DNA from: G963422275 sp963422275
GTDB lineage: Bacteria; Pseudomonadota; Alphaproteobacteria; Rhodobacterales; Rhodobacteraceae
Length of the DNA stretch: 64,000 bases
NCBI GenBank assembly: GCA_963422275.1
Contig: OY729418.1
Span: forward strand, 2,356,001-2,420,000
Reading direction: 5' to 3'
This document shows positions 56,650 through 64,000 of the stretch, one piece after another. Position 1 is the stretch's first letter, and every line of letters starts with the position of its first letter. Under the pieces are notes generated by a model. The model saw nothing but the letters and a program-made list of their open reading frames with translations. It was not told where the DNA came from and ran no database searches. The position numbers and the translations under genes are program-made.

Positions 56650-57354
56650 ATGTCCGACTGGAAACTTAAGCGTTTCTGGTCCAGCGTGTCGGTTGCCGGA
56701 ACTCTGGGTGGGTTTGCCGTCAATTTGGATTCCAAGCCCGCGAGAACGCCGGGCAAACGGCATCTGATGGTTCCGACCCGAAAACTTGCCGATCTTACCG
56801 CAAGAGAATGGAGATTGCAGACCAACGAGGTCAAGCTTGCGACCATGCCGTTCACCAGGCTGGCTTGCATGGCCATTGACAGGGTCGCGTTCAGCCGTGA
56901 CGAAGTCGTCCAGTCGATTGCGGCCTACGGCGCAAGCGACTTGGTTTGCTACCGTGCGGGAAAGCCACAAGAACTGGTCGAGTTGCAGAACGATGCGTGG
57001 GACCCGGTTCTCAATTGGCTGGAAGACACGCTTGACGCGCCGATGACCAAGACTATCGGCTTGGTTCCAGTGCCGCAGCAGACAGATACTTTGCTGAAGC
57101 TGCGAAAGGAGGTCGAGACCATGAATGACTTCGAATTGGCTGGGTTTGGTGAGTTGGTGACACTGACTGGATCGCTCGCGTTGGGGCTTTGCGTCGCCGG
57201 AGGCTTCTGTGGTGCCGAGGAGATTTGGCGAAAATCGCGTATCGACGAGGACTGGCAAATTCTAAAATGGGGTGTCGACGAAGAGGAGGAAGCCATGACG
57301 GCAAGGAAGTTTTCCGCCTTTCTCGTTGCATGCGAGTTCATGCAACTAGCGTAA
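56650..57354 (+). CDS. ATP12-family F1-ATPase assembly chaperone
   Basis: The protein (234 residues) matches the ATP12 family, which helps assemble the alpha subunit of F1-ATPase. Signatures are FAVNLDSKPARTPGKR, the TMPFTRLACMAIDRV helix, the CYRAG block and the late GSLALGLCVAGG. In Rhodobacterales a HAD-type hydrolase gene commonly lies between rluC and this gene; here only 126 bases separate them, so it is absent. Confidence 0.9.
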   Translation: MSDWKLKRFWSSVSVAGTLGGFAVNLDSKPARTPGKRHLMVPTRKLADLTAREWRLQTNEVKLATMPFTRLACMAIDRVAFSRDEVVQSIAAYGASDLVCYRAGKPQELVELQNDAWDPVLNWLEDTLDAPMTKTIGLVPVPQQTDTLLKLRKEVETMNDFELAGFGELVTLTGSLALGLCVAGGFCGAEEIWRKSRIDEDWQILKWGVDEEEEAMTARKFSAFLVACEFMQLA

Positions 57355-57757
57355 ATGCTTTGAGACGGAAACCACGCAACTACGCACGCGCGAATCCTCA
57401 TTTTCAGTCATTTCGAGCCTCTTCCGGACGAGATGAGTGATGTCCATGAAAGGCAATTGATCGGAAGGGGCAGTCCAGAACATGATCCCCGCCTCGGCCA
57501 GGCGCTGCCATTCCATCAGGGCACCTACCTTGACTCATCCGGTACCTCGGTTGCATCAGGATAATTTCCGGAGATCGCCAACATGCATGTCCATGATCGA
57601 ATGGGCATTTCAAAACAGTTTTAGCGCATAAAATCTTCCAACTGCTCCCTTGACTCATCAGTCCGATCATGGGACTTTCCAGCTTGGGTCAACTACCCTC
57701 GATTTCAAACGGGCCGCCGCCGATGTTGAGATTGGCGGCGAAATCATGGAGAACAGT
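57355..57757. other. Gap before aapJ
   Basis: No gene is seen. A short direct repeat ccttgactcatc occurs near 57530 and 57649 and could be a regulatory motif, but the evidence is weak. Confidence 0.35.
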
Positions 57758-58771
57758 ATGAAGAGAACACTACTATTTAGTGCTGCCGCACTTGGACTTT
57801 CTTTGGGAGCGGCATCATCGGCGACATTGGATGATGTCCGTGCCAAGGGCTTTCTTCAGTGCGGAGTCACCACGGGACTTGCCGGGTTCGCCGCTCCGGA
57901 CGCCAGCGGAGAGTGGGCTGGTTTCGATGTGGACTTTTGCCGGGCTGTTGCATCCGCGATTTTTGGCGATAGCCAAGCAGTGAAATTCACGCCGACGACC
58001 GGAAAGACTCGCTTTACTGCACTTGCGAGCGGCGAAATCGATCTCTTGGCGCGAAACACGACTTGGACGTTCTCGCGGGACACCGATCTCAAGCAAACTT
58101 TCGCCGGCATCAACTACTACGACGGTCAAGGATTCATAATTCCTGCTTCTCTCGGGGTGTCCTCAGCGCTCGAACTGGACGGTGCGACTGTCTGCATCCA
58201 GACAGGGACGACAACCGAATTGAATCTGGCGGACTATTTCCGCGCGAACAACATGGAATACGAACCTGTCCCGATCGAAACGAATGCTGAAGCGCGCGAG
58301 CAGTACAAAGCCGGTGCCTGCGACGTTTACACAACCGACCGTTCCGGGCTGGCAGCTACGCGCGTGACTTTTGAGGATCCCGATGCACACGTCGTGCTCC
58401 CGGAGATCATCTCCAAGGAACCGCTTGGACCGCTGGTGCGTCACGGTGACGATCAATGGGCCGATATCGCGCGCTGGGTTCTGAATGCCTTGATCACCGC
58501 TGAGGAAAAGGGAATCACTGCCGCAAACGTTGCCGAAATGGCGGCCGGAACGAACGATCCCGAGATTAACCGGCTTCTCGGTTCCGAGCAGAATCTTGGC
58601 GCCATGATAGGGCTGAGTTCTGACTGGGCCGTTAACGTGATAGCCGCGGTTGGAAACTATAGCGAGATATTCGAGCGCAACATCGGCTCCGAGACGCCGA
58701 TCGGACTGGCTCGCGGTGTCAACGCGCTGTGGACTGACGGCGGGCTCCTTTATTCGCCGCCCTTCCGTTGA
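57758..58771 (+). CDS. aapJ: General L-amino-acid ABC transporter, periplasmic binding protein
   Basis: The protein (337 residues) has a signal peptide (MKRTLLFSAAALGLSLGAASSA) followed by a family 3 binding domain (VRAKGFLQCGVTTGLAGFAA, ARNTTWTFSRDTDLKQTFAGI). This is the AapJ/BztA type that feeds broad-range amino-acid permeases. ATG 57758 has GGAG six bases upstream; an ATG four codons earlier is possible. Two hairpins follow before aapQ. Confidence 0.95.
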   Translation: MKRTLLFSAAALGLSLGAASSATLDDVRAKGFLQCGVTTGLAGFAAPDASGEWAGFDVDFCRAVASAIFGDSQAVKFTPTTGKTRFTALASGEIDLLARNTTWTFSRDTDLKQTFAGINYYDGQGFIIPASLGVSSALELDGATVCIQTGTTTELNLADYFRANNMEYEPVPIETNAEAREQYKAGACDVYTTDRSGLAATRVTFEDPDAHVVLPEIISKEPLGPLVRHGDDQWADIARWVLNALITAEEKGITAANVAEMAAGTNDPEINRLLGSEQNLGAMIGLSSDWAVNVIAAVGNYSEIFERNIGSETPIGLARGVNALWTDGGLLYSPPFR

Positions 58772-58786
58772 TATATTTAGGTCAAC

Positions 58787-58814
58787 AGGCCGAGCGACCC
58801 GCTCGCCTCGGCCT
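58787..58814 (+). terminator. First hairpin between aapJ and aapQ
   Basis: AGGCCGAG (58787-58794) pairs with CTCGGCCT (58807-58814) around a 12-base loop. Without a T run it is more likely an RNA-stabilising or attenuating structure that raises aapJ over aapQMP. Confidence 0.5.
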
Positions 58815-58842
58815 ATGACTCAGCACTGCACAAGTGACTGAA

Positions 58843-58878
58843 GCCGCCGTTTGCATGTCAGACGGCGGCTCTTGATTT
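58843..58878 (+). terminator. Second hairpin between aapJ and aapQ
   Basis: GCCGCCGT (58843-58850) pairs with ACGGCGGC (58862-58869) and is followed by TCTTGATTT. It looks like a partial intrinsic terminator. The aapQ start is just downstream, so read-through must occur. Confidence 0.6.
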
Positions 58879-58900
58879 GATCTCAGACCCGAAGACCAGG

Positions 58901-60157
58901 ATGGCAGAAACGTCAACCCCTAGTCAGCAGCCGTTCCGGCTGAGCATGCTTCTGAACGATTCGCGCTATCGCTCGCGAAGCATTGAAATCGTTGTGCTCG
59001 TCGGTTGCCTGCTGTTTGTGTTTTGGATTATCGACAACACGATCAGCAACTTGGAGTTGCTTGGGAAAGGGGTCCAATTCTGGTTCCTCAACGAACCCTC
59101 AGGCTACGACATCAACCAGAGACTGATCGAGTACACGTCGCGTTCGACTCATCTGCGTGCCTCTTTCGCAGGCCTCCTGAATACGCTGCTTCTAGCGGCA
59201 ATGGGCTGCGCACTTGCAACTATTCTGGGGCTGGGCATCGGCGTGCTGCGATTGTCAAAGAACTGGATCGTGGCGCGTCTGATGGCTGTATATATCGAGA
59301 CGTTCCGCAACATTCCGGTTCTTCTCTGGATCGTGTTCTTCATGGCAATCGTGATTGACACGCTTCCCAAGCCGTCGGATTTCCGGGGCGAAAATCCAGA
59401 AGCCAGCATGATTCTTGGAGAGTCCGTCGCGGTCACCAACCGCGGCGTTTACGTGCCCGAACCGCTGTTCAGCAACAGTTTGGGCAACATATCGTTCTTC
59501 GGGGCTTTCGACATAAGTCTCGATCTCGTTGCCATTCTAGCAGTGCTGGTTGCCGGAATTATAGCCACCGGGCACGTGACGAGGCGCGCCAACCGAGTCC
59601 AGGCGGAAACTGGCGATCGACCCAACACTTGGATTCCGAACCTGCTTCTAGTCGGCGGATTGCCTGTCTTGGTTCTGGCAATATTGGGGCTTCACCTTGG
59701 ATTCCCCGAACTTAAGGGGTTCAATTTCAAAGGCGGCATTCACCTTCGCAACTCACTGATCGCCCTCTGGCTTGCGCTCTCGCTCTACACGGCAGCATTT
59801 ATTGCCGAAGCCGTGCGAGCCGGCATCCAAGCAGTCTCGAAAGGCCAGACAGAGGCCGCATACGCCCTTGGAATACGCCCAACGCGGACAATGCGGCTGA
59901 TCATCATTCCGCAGGCGCTGAGGGTGATCATACCGCCTCTGATTTCACACTACCTGAACCTGACCAAGAACTCCTCGCTGGCGATTGCTGTCGGATACAT
60001 GGACATAACCGGGACTCTCGGGGGCATCACCTTGAATCAGACAGGAAGAGAGCTGGAATGCATTCTCTTGCTCATGCTGTTTTATCTCTCGATTTCGCTT
60101 TCGGTATCGATGTTCATGAACTGGTATAACGACCGCGTCAGGCTGAAAGAAAGATGA
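58901..60157 (+). CDS. aapQ: General L-amino-acid ABC transporter, permease AapQ
   Basis: The protein (418 residues from ATG 58901; a TTG start at 58877 would add eight) is a polar-amino-acid-type permease with about eight hydrophobic segments and a split membrane domain. The EAA-type loop (EAAYALGIRPTRTMRLIIIPQALR) near residue 320 contacts the ATPase. It pairs with AapM and its stop overlaps the aapM start. Confidence 0.94.
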   Translation: MAETSTPSQQPFRLSMLLNDSRYRSRSIEIVVLVGCLLFVFWIIDNTISNLELLGKGVQFWFLNEPSGYDINQRLIEYTSRSTHLRASFAGLLNTLLLAAMGCALATILGLGIGVLRLSKNWIVARLMAVYIETFRNIPVLLWIVFFMAIVIDTLPKPSDFRGENPEASMILGESVAVTNRGVYVPEPLFSNSLGNISFFGAFDISLDLVAILAVLVAGIIATGHVTRRANRVQAETGDRPNTWIPNLLLVGGLPVLVLAILGLHLGFPELKGFNFKGGIHLRNSLIALWLALSLYTAAFIAEAVRAGIQAVSKGQTEAAYALGIRPTRTMRLIIIPQALRVIIPPLISHYLNLTKNSSLAIAVGYMDITGTLGGITLNQTGRELECILLLMLFYLSISLSVSMFMNWYNDRVRLKER

Positions 60158-61461
60158 CAATGGCAAAGGCCTCGTTCGTGCGAATGGAAATGATCGAACC
60201 GTCGACCCCACCCTTGTCGGAGGTCGGGATTGTCGGCTGGATTCGGGAGAATCTATTCAATGGATGGCTGAACGCGACATTGACGATCATTTCGATTTTG
60301 GGCATCTTTTTTGCATTGTACGAGGTGTTGCCTTGGATGATCAGGTCCTCATGGACGGCAACCTCGCTCGATGAATGCCGAAAGGCCATAGCCGCGACAT
60401 ATGGAGAGGGGGTGGACGGTGCCTGCTGGGCCGTGATTCGCGAGCGATATCTGCAGCTCTTTTATGGGTTCTATCCGGCCGACAGTTATTGGCGGCCGAA
60501 TCTCGCGTTTATCCTGATGCTCGCAGCCCTCGCTCCCATACTGTTTCCTGCAGTTCCAAGAATCGTTCTGCTGTTTTCCGCTGGCTACCCGTTTCTGGCC
60601 TTCTGGCTTTTGTGGGGAGGGTCAATTTGGGGCCCGCTTGCGGTGATAGCCGGTTTCGTCATCGGTTATGTCATCACGACCAAGTTGACCGACAGATATG
60701 GATTGCTGGTCGGCGGCATCTCGGCAGTTGCAGGAACGGTCGCTTGGTGGTTCTTCGCGGCCGAGAAGGTGGCGGATCTGGCACACAGCGTGCTGCCGAT
60801 AGGACTCAGGCCGGTGGAGAGCGCCCAGTTGGGCGGCTTCATGCTTTCGATTGCGATCGGGGTGACCGGCATTGCCGCGTCGCTCCCGTTAGGGATATTG
60901 CTCGCGCTCGGGCGAAAGAGCGACATGCTCATCGTGAAGTCCGTCTGCGTAGGGTTCATTGAGTTCATTCGCGGTGTCCCGTTGATTACGCTTCTTTTCG
61001 TCGCGTCCACGCTGCTGAACATTTTCCTTCCGCCGGGAACCTCGTTTGATGTGGTTCTGCGGGTAGTCGTCATGGTCACCCTGTTCGCCTCCGCGTACAT
61101 CGCGGAGGTAATTCGTGGTGGCCTTGCGGCACTTGATCGAGGCCAGCACGAAGCGGCTGATTCACTCGGGCTCGACTACTGGAAATCCATGCGCCTGATT
61201 ATACTTCCCCAAGCGTTGAAGATCTCCATTCCCGGCATCGTGTCCACATTTATCGGCCTGTTCAAGGACACGACGCTCGTATCGATCATCGGACTGCTTG
61301 ACCCGATCGGTCTGACGACGAGCATTCGGGCGAACTTCGCCTGGAACGGAATCATCTGGGAACTCTACTGCTTTGTCGGCTTGATGTTCTTCATCTTCTG
61401 CTTCTCGATGTCTCGTTATTCGATGTACCTCGAGCGAAAGCTTCAGAGAGAAAACCGCTAG
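60154..61461 (+). CDS. aapM: General L-amino-acid ABC transporter, permease AapM
   Basis: The protein (435 residues) has several hydrophobic segments in its N-terminal half and a C-terminal transport domain with the EAA-type loop HEAADSLGLDYWKSMRLIIL. FIEFIRGVPLITLLFVAS is typical of this family. The start overlaps the aapQ stop (ATGA). Confidence 0.94.
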   Translation: MTMAKASFVRMEMIEPSTPPLSEVGIVGWIRENLFNGWLNATLTIISILGIFFALYEVLPWMIRSSWTATSLDECRKAIAATYGEGVDGACWAVIRERYLQLFYGFYPADSYWRPNLAFILMLAALAPILFPAVPRIVLLFSAGYPFLAFWLLWGGSIWGPLAVIAGFVIGYVITTKLTDRYGLLVGGISAVAGTVAWWFFAAEKVADLAHSVLPIGLRPVESAQLGGFMLSIAIGVTGIAASLPLGILLALGRKSDMLIVKSVCVGFIEFIRGVPLITLLFVASTLLNIFLPPGTSFDVVLRVVVMVTLFASAYIAEVIRGGLAALDRGQHEAADSLGLDYWKSMRLIILPQALKISIPGIVSTFIGLFKDTTLVSIIGLLDPIGLTTSIRANFAWNGIIWELYCFVGLMFFIFCFSMSRYSMYLERKLQRENR

Positions 61462-61472
61462 GGAGGGCGTTC

Positions 61473-62273
61473 ATGACTTCGACAGAAGCCGCGATGGAAA
61501 CAGAGGGCAGGGTATCGGTCCCGAATGTGGACACAAGCGAAATAGCGATACAGATCACGGGCATGAACAAGTGGTTTGGGTCGTTTCACGCGCTCCGTGA
61601 CATTAACCTGACGGTCTACCAGCAAGAGAGAATCGTGATTTGCGGTCCATCCGGATCGGGGAAGTCGACGCTCATCCGCTGCATCAACCGGCTTGAGGAG
61701 CATCAGTCGGGCATGATTGTGGTAGAGGGAACCGAGCTTTCTTCCGACTTGAAGAACATTGACCGCATTCGATCGGAAGTCGGCATGTGCTTCCAGCATT
61801 TCAATCTCTTTCCTCACCTGAGCATTCTCGATAACTGCACGCTCGCGCCGATCTGGGTTCGCAAGGTGCCTCGCAAGGAGGCCGAGGAGACAGCGATGCA
61901 CTTTCTCAAGAAGGTGAAGATTCCCGAACAGGCGCTCAAGTATCCTGGCCAGCTTTCCGGAGGTCAGCAGCAGCGCGTTGCAATTGCGCGCTCGCTCTGC
62001 ATGCGGCCGAGGATCATGCTGTTCGATGAACCTACGTCGGCGCTCGATCCGGAAATGATCAAGGAAGTGCTCGACACGATGATCGAGCTCGCGGAGGACG
62101 GCATGACCATGCTGTGCGTGACGCACGAAATGGGATTTGCTCGCCAAGTTGCCAATCGGGTGATTTTCATGGACGAAGGCCAGATTGTGGAGCAGAACGT
62201 TCCCGAGGAATTTTTCCGGAATCCGCAGAGCGACCGCACAAAACTGTTCCTGAGCCAGATACTGGGCCACTGA
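61473..62273 (+). CDS. aapP: General L-amino-acid ABC transporter, ATPase AapP
   Basis: The protein (266 residues) has Walker A GPSGSGKST (58-66), the LSGGQQQR signature, Walker B IMLFDEPTSALDP and the switch histidine in VTHEMGFA. It powers uptake by AapQM. A GGAGGG site precedes the ATG. The first 20 residues are polar and variable, so a later start is possible. Confidence 0.96.
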   Translation: MTSTEAAMETEGRVSVPNVDTSEIAIQITGMNKWFGSFHALRDINLTVYQQERIVICGPSGSGKSTLIRCINRLEEHQSGMIVVEGTELSSDLKNIDRIRSEVGMCFQHFNLFPHLSILDNCTLAPIWVRKVPRKEAEETAMHFLKKVKIPEQALKYPGQLSGGQQQRVAIARSLCMRPRIMLFDEPTSALDPEMIKEVLDTMIELAEDGMTMLCVTHEMGFARQVANRVIFMDEGQIVEQNVPEEFFRNPQSDRTKLFLSQILGH

Positions 62274-62594
62274 GCAGAACACCTTTCGACGAGGAATCAC
62301 TTCAGCCAACAGGTGCGTTAGCTCGGAGAGCACGGATTGTTCCGTGTGGTCGCGAGGTGCCGCTTGTTCGACAACCGTGCCCGGGCAGGACAAGCACCTG
62401 TGAACTTCAATCCGCTCGCTCCCGTGGACAGGCACAAAGGTCGCCTAAGCATCTCGAACGCAATACGCAAGATCCAAGGCAGCCTTGAGCGCTTGAGTCC
62501 CACTTTGCAGAGGTCTTCTCGAATACGCTCGTGGAGGAAAATTGACGATTCATGCGTGCCGGGATGTTCAACATGGATCCCCTTGCGTGCTCCT
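62274..62594. other. Spacer between aapP and the convergent phosphatase gene
   Basis: The two genes converge here. No clear bidirectional terminator was found. Confidence 0.4.
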
Positions 62595-63089
62595 TCATAT
62601 GTCGTGTGGAGTGATGAAGTCGACGAGTTTTCCGGTTCCAAACTCGATGTCGGGTCCTGCAGCTGCCGGCAGGTCACAGACCAACGTGGAAGCGGTGGGA
62701 AATCGATAGAAGTCGCTGTTTCGCGGCTGTTGCTCAAGAATCGTTTGTGCAAAAGTGGCGATGCCCGGATTGTGTCCGAGAACAAGCACTTGGGCGACGT
62801 TCGCCAGTTTCAATTGAGCGGAAATTTCCTTGGGGCTGCAGTGATACAGCGCGTGCAAGAACCGAATTTCAGCGGGCTTTGGAAGAGACTTGGCCATTCT
62901 TGCCCATGTCTCCCTTGTTCTTTCCGACGTCGAGCTAAGCACGACCTGCGGGACATATCCCCGCTTCGCCAGCCATGCGCCAACAGCACTCGAAGCGTTT
63001 CTGCCGCGCTTGGACAATGGACGGTCATGGTCGTGCAATCTCGGATCGTCCCAGCTCGATTTCGCGTGCCTTACAAGGATCAATCGCAC
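62595..63089 (-). CDS. SixA-like histidine phosphatase
   Basis: The protein (164 residues) belongs to the histidine phosphatase superfamily: the catalytic RHAKSS (His8) at the start, RPLSKRGR for phosphate binding, and the second histidine in LGHNPGIA. SixA proteins remove phosphate from histidine residues of phosphorelay proteins. Its substrate here is unknown. Confidence 0.88.
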   Translation of the reverse strand: MRLILVRHAKSSWDDPRLHDHDRPLSKRGRNASSAVGAWLAKRGYVPQVVLSSTSERTRETWARMAKSLPKPAEIRFLHALYHCSPKEISAQLKLANVAQVLVLGHNPGIATFAQTILEQQPRNSDFYRFPTASTLVCDLPAAAGPDIEFGTGKLVDFITPHDI

Positions 63090-63190
63090 TGTCAGGCTTC
63101 CTTACAATCCCAGCTCCGCACAAAGTGCCAAGGTGTCTCAGCTTGGAACTTTTCTCTCGGAAAGGCTTGGCGGTTTGATTTTGGCGTCGA
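63090..63190. other. Upstream region of the phosphatase gene
   Basis: No gene is seen; IS debris begins to the right. Confidence 0.35.
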
Positions 63191-63394
63191 CGCATCAATC
63201 AAGCTAACAATCCATTCCATAGCTCGAAGATCGTCCGCAACTCCAGCTTCCATTGCCGAGGTTACCTTGAGTGGTTGACGGACACGAGCAAAATTTTTGG
63301 TTGGCAAGCAGAGAATCGACATGTGCAAGTGGTTCTCGGCTTCTTGACGAACTGACGGCGGCACGGCATGCAAGTGGGTCTCGCGCGCGAGCAT
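63191..63394 (-). pseudogene. IS1-like transposase, C-terminal relic
   Basis: The minus strand reads EAENHLHMSILCL and then NFARVRQPLKVTSAMEAGVA, which resembles the KVENHxHA and NFxRxHxTLRVTPAMxAG ends of IS1-type transposases in alphaproteobacteria. Upstream sequence is not recognisable. Confidence 0.55.
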
Positions 63395-63719
63395 GCGCAG
63401 ACCCCTGCCGACGCCTCCCGGACCCGCGCCAAGGACCGGAACGACCCTCAACTGCACCCGACCGGTGCCGAACGCGGACAGCGCGAGGCTGTCCTTGGAG
63501 CAAGTCACTGCCCGGGATGTCTTGCCCGTCTCTAGCGCTAGTCGTCGCCATCCGCCCCCGTTGCGGCGCTGCAATCTCTGCTAGAGCATCAACCGCTCCG
63601 CTGGCGAGCGGATTTGCGGTCCCCTTGCACATCCTGGGCGGCAACAGCCGCCACAGTTGGGTCAAGGTCTTCTCCTGCGCGGCTTTCGCAACATCGCACC
63701 AAATGCCTCGGCAGCTGTC

Positions 63720-63790
63720 TCGGGTGGTTCCTTCTCGCCGGTCCCGGCGAACCGGGCCGGCGCCTGCCGAACCGCCTCTAAGAAGCGGTG
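63720..63790 (-). pseudogene. ISXO2/IS1595-type relic, very short
   Basis: The minus strand reads CHRFLEAVRQAPARFAG, matching the RF(P/L)xxVxQ block of the relics at 22975 and 53232. Nothing else of the element is left here. Confidence 0.45.
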
Positions 63791-63796
63791 GCACTA

Positions 63797-64000
63797 GGTC
63801 GTGTACTCATTGATTTTGATCCAGAGGCGGATGCAGGCAACGGCGATTGCGGCGAGGAAGTTTCTTGCGAGCTTGTGATAGCGGGTCGCGATGCCTCGGA
63901 AGTGCTTGAGCTTGTTGAAGAAACGTCCGACGAGGTTGCGTTGGCGGTACAGGTGATCGGACACCGAGCGCCGCTCCCGGCGGTCCCGTCGGGTCGGGAT
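63797..64000 (-). mobile_element. IS5-family (IS427-type) insertion sequence, second copy (partial)
   Basis: The end ggtcgtgtactcat starts at 63797 and the element runs past the right edge. On the minus strand the transposase C-terminus reads RNLVGRFFNKLKHFRGIATR to INEYTT with no frameshift in the part seen. By eye it differs from 6417-6620 at about a dozen of 204 positions. The stop codon TAG is made by the flanking CTA (63794-63796), consistent with insertion into a CTAG-type target. Confidence 0.85.

Overview
The window is a bacterial chromosome segment from an alphaproteobacterium, most likely Rhodobacterales. Three things point there: the ribosomal-protein sequences, the unbroken str-S10-spc gene order with adk after secY, and the order rplQ, Deg-type protease, rarA, then crcB, rluC, ATP12-type chaperone and an aap-type amino-acid ABC transporter. 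The taxonomic call is inferred from gene order and protein style, not from a search. No rRNA, tRNA or CRISPR array was seen.

Layout. 1-5825: 3' part of rpoB, then rpoC. 5844-6620: a decayed IS5/IS427-type element between rpoC and rpsL. 6895-22771: an unbroken translation superoperon (rpsL, rpsG, fusA, tuf, then rpsJ to secY and adk), with many one- to four-base overlaps. 22772-39622: an accessory island between adk and rpsM, where alphaproteobacteria normally run straight on. It holds a FadR-type GntR regulator, a mandelate-racemase-type acid-sugar dehydratase, a zinc alcohol dehydrogenase, a KduD-like SDR, a TRAP transporter (P, Q, M), a PhyH-type dioxygenase, GMP reductase and a metallo-beta-lactamase-fold protein, separated by long stretches of IS wreckage. 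39623-42057: rpsM, rpsK, rpoA, rplQ resume. 42355-45079: Deg protease and rarA. 45080-55105: a second disturbed region with galE, a WecA/MraY-type sugar-phosphate transferase, a broken IS5 transposase and a complete 2.4-kb IS1595-type transposon. 55106-62273: crcB, rluC, ATP12-type chaperone and aapJQMP. 62595-63089: sixA-like phosphatase on the minus strand. 63090-64000: IS debris and the start of a second, inverted IS427-type copy.

How it works together. The backbone is core transcription and translation machinery plus protein quality control and amino-acid import. The island reads as one catabolic module. Two FadR-consensus sites (TTTGGT-N3-ACAAAA), one at the dehydratase promoter and one upstream of dctP, suggest that the GntR protein controls both degradation and uptake of an acidic sugar-like substrate.

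The most unusual object is the IS1595-type transposon (50814-53205). It has 24-bp imperfect terminal repeats, an 8-bp target duplication (CAAAAAAA), an apparently intact transposase and four passenger reading frames: a small membrane-anchored protein, a DNA methyltransferase relic, a possible PD-(D/E)XK nuclease domain and a 49-residue protein. This looks like a mobile restriction-modification-like cassette that has lost its methyltransferase. IS relics of several families (IS5/IS427, IS5, ISXO2/IS1595, ISAs1, IS1-like) and long gene-poor stretches suggest a genome with past IS expansion and ongoing decay.
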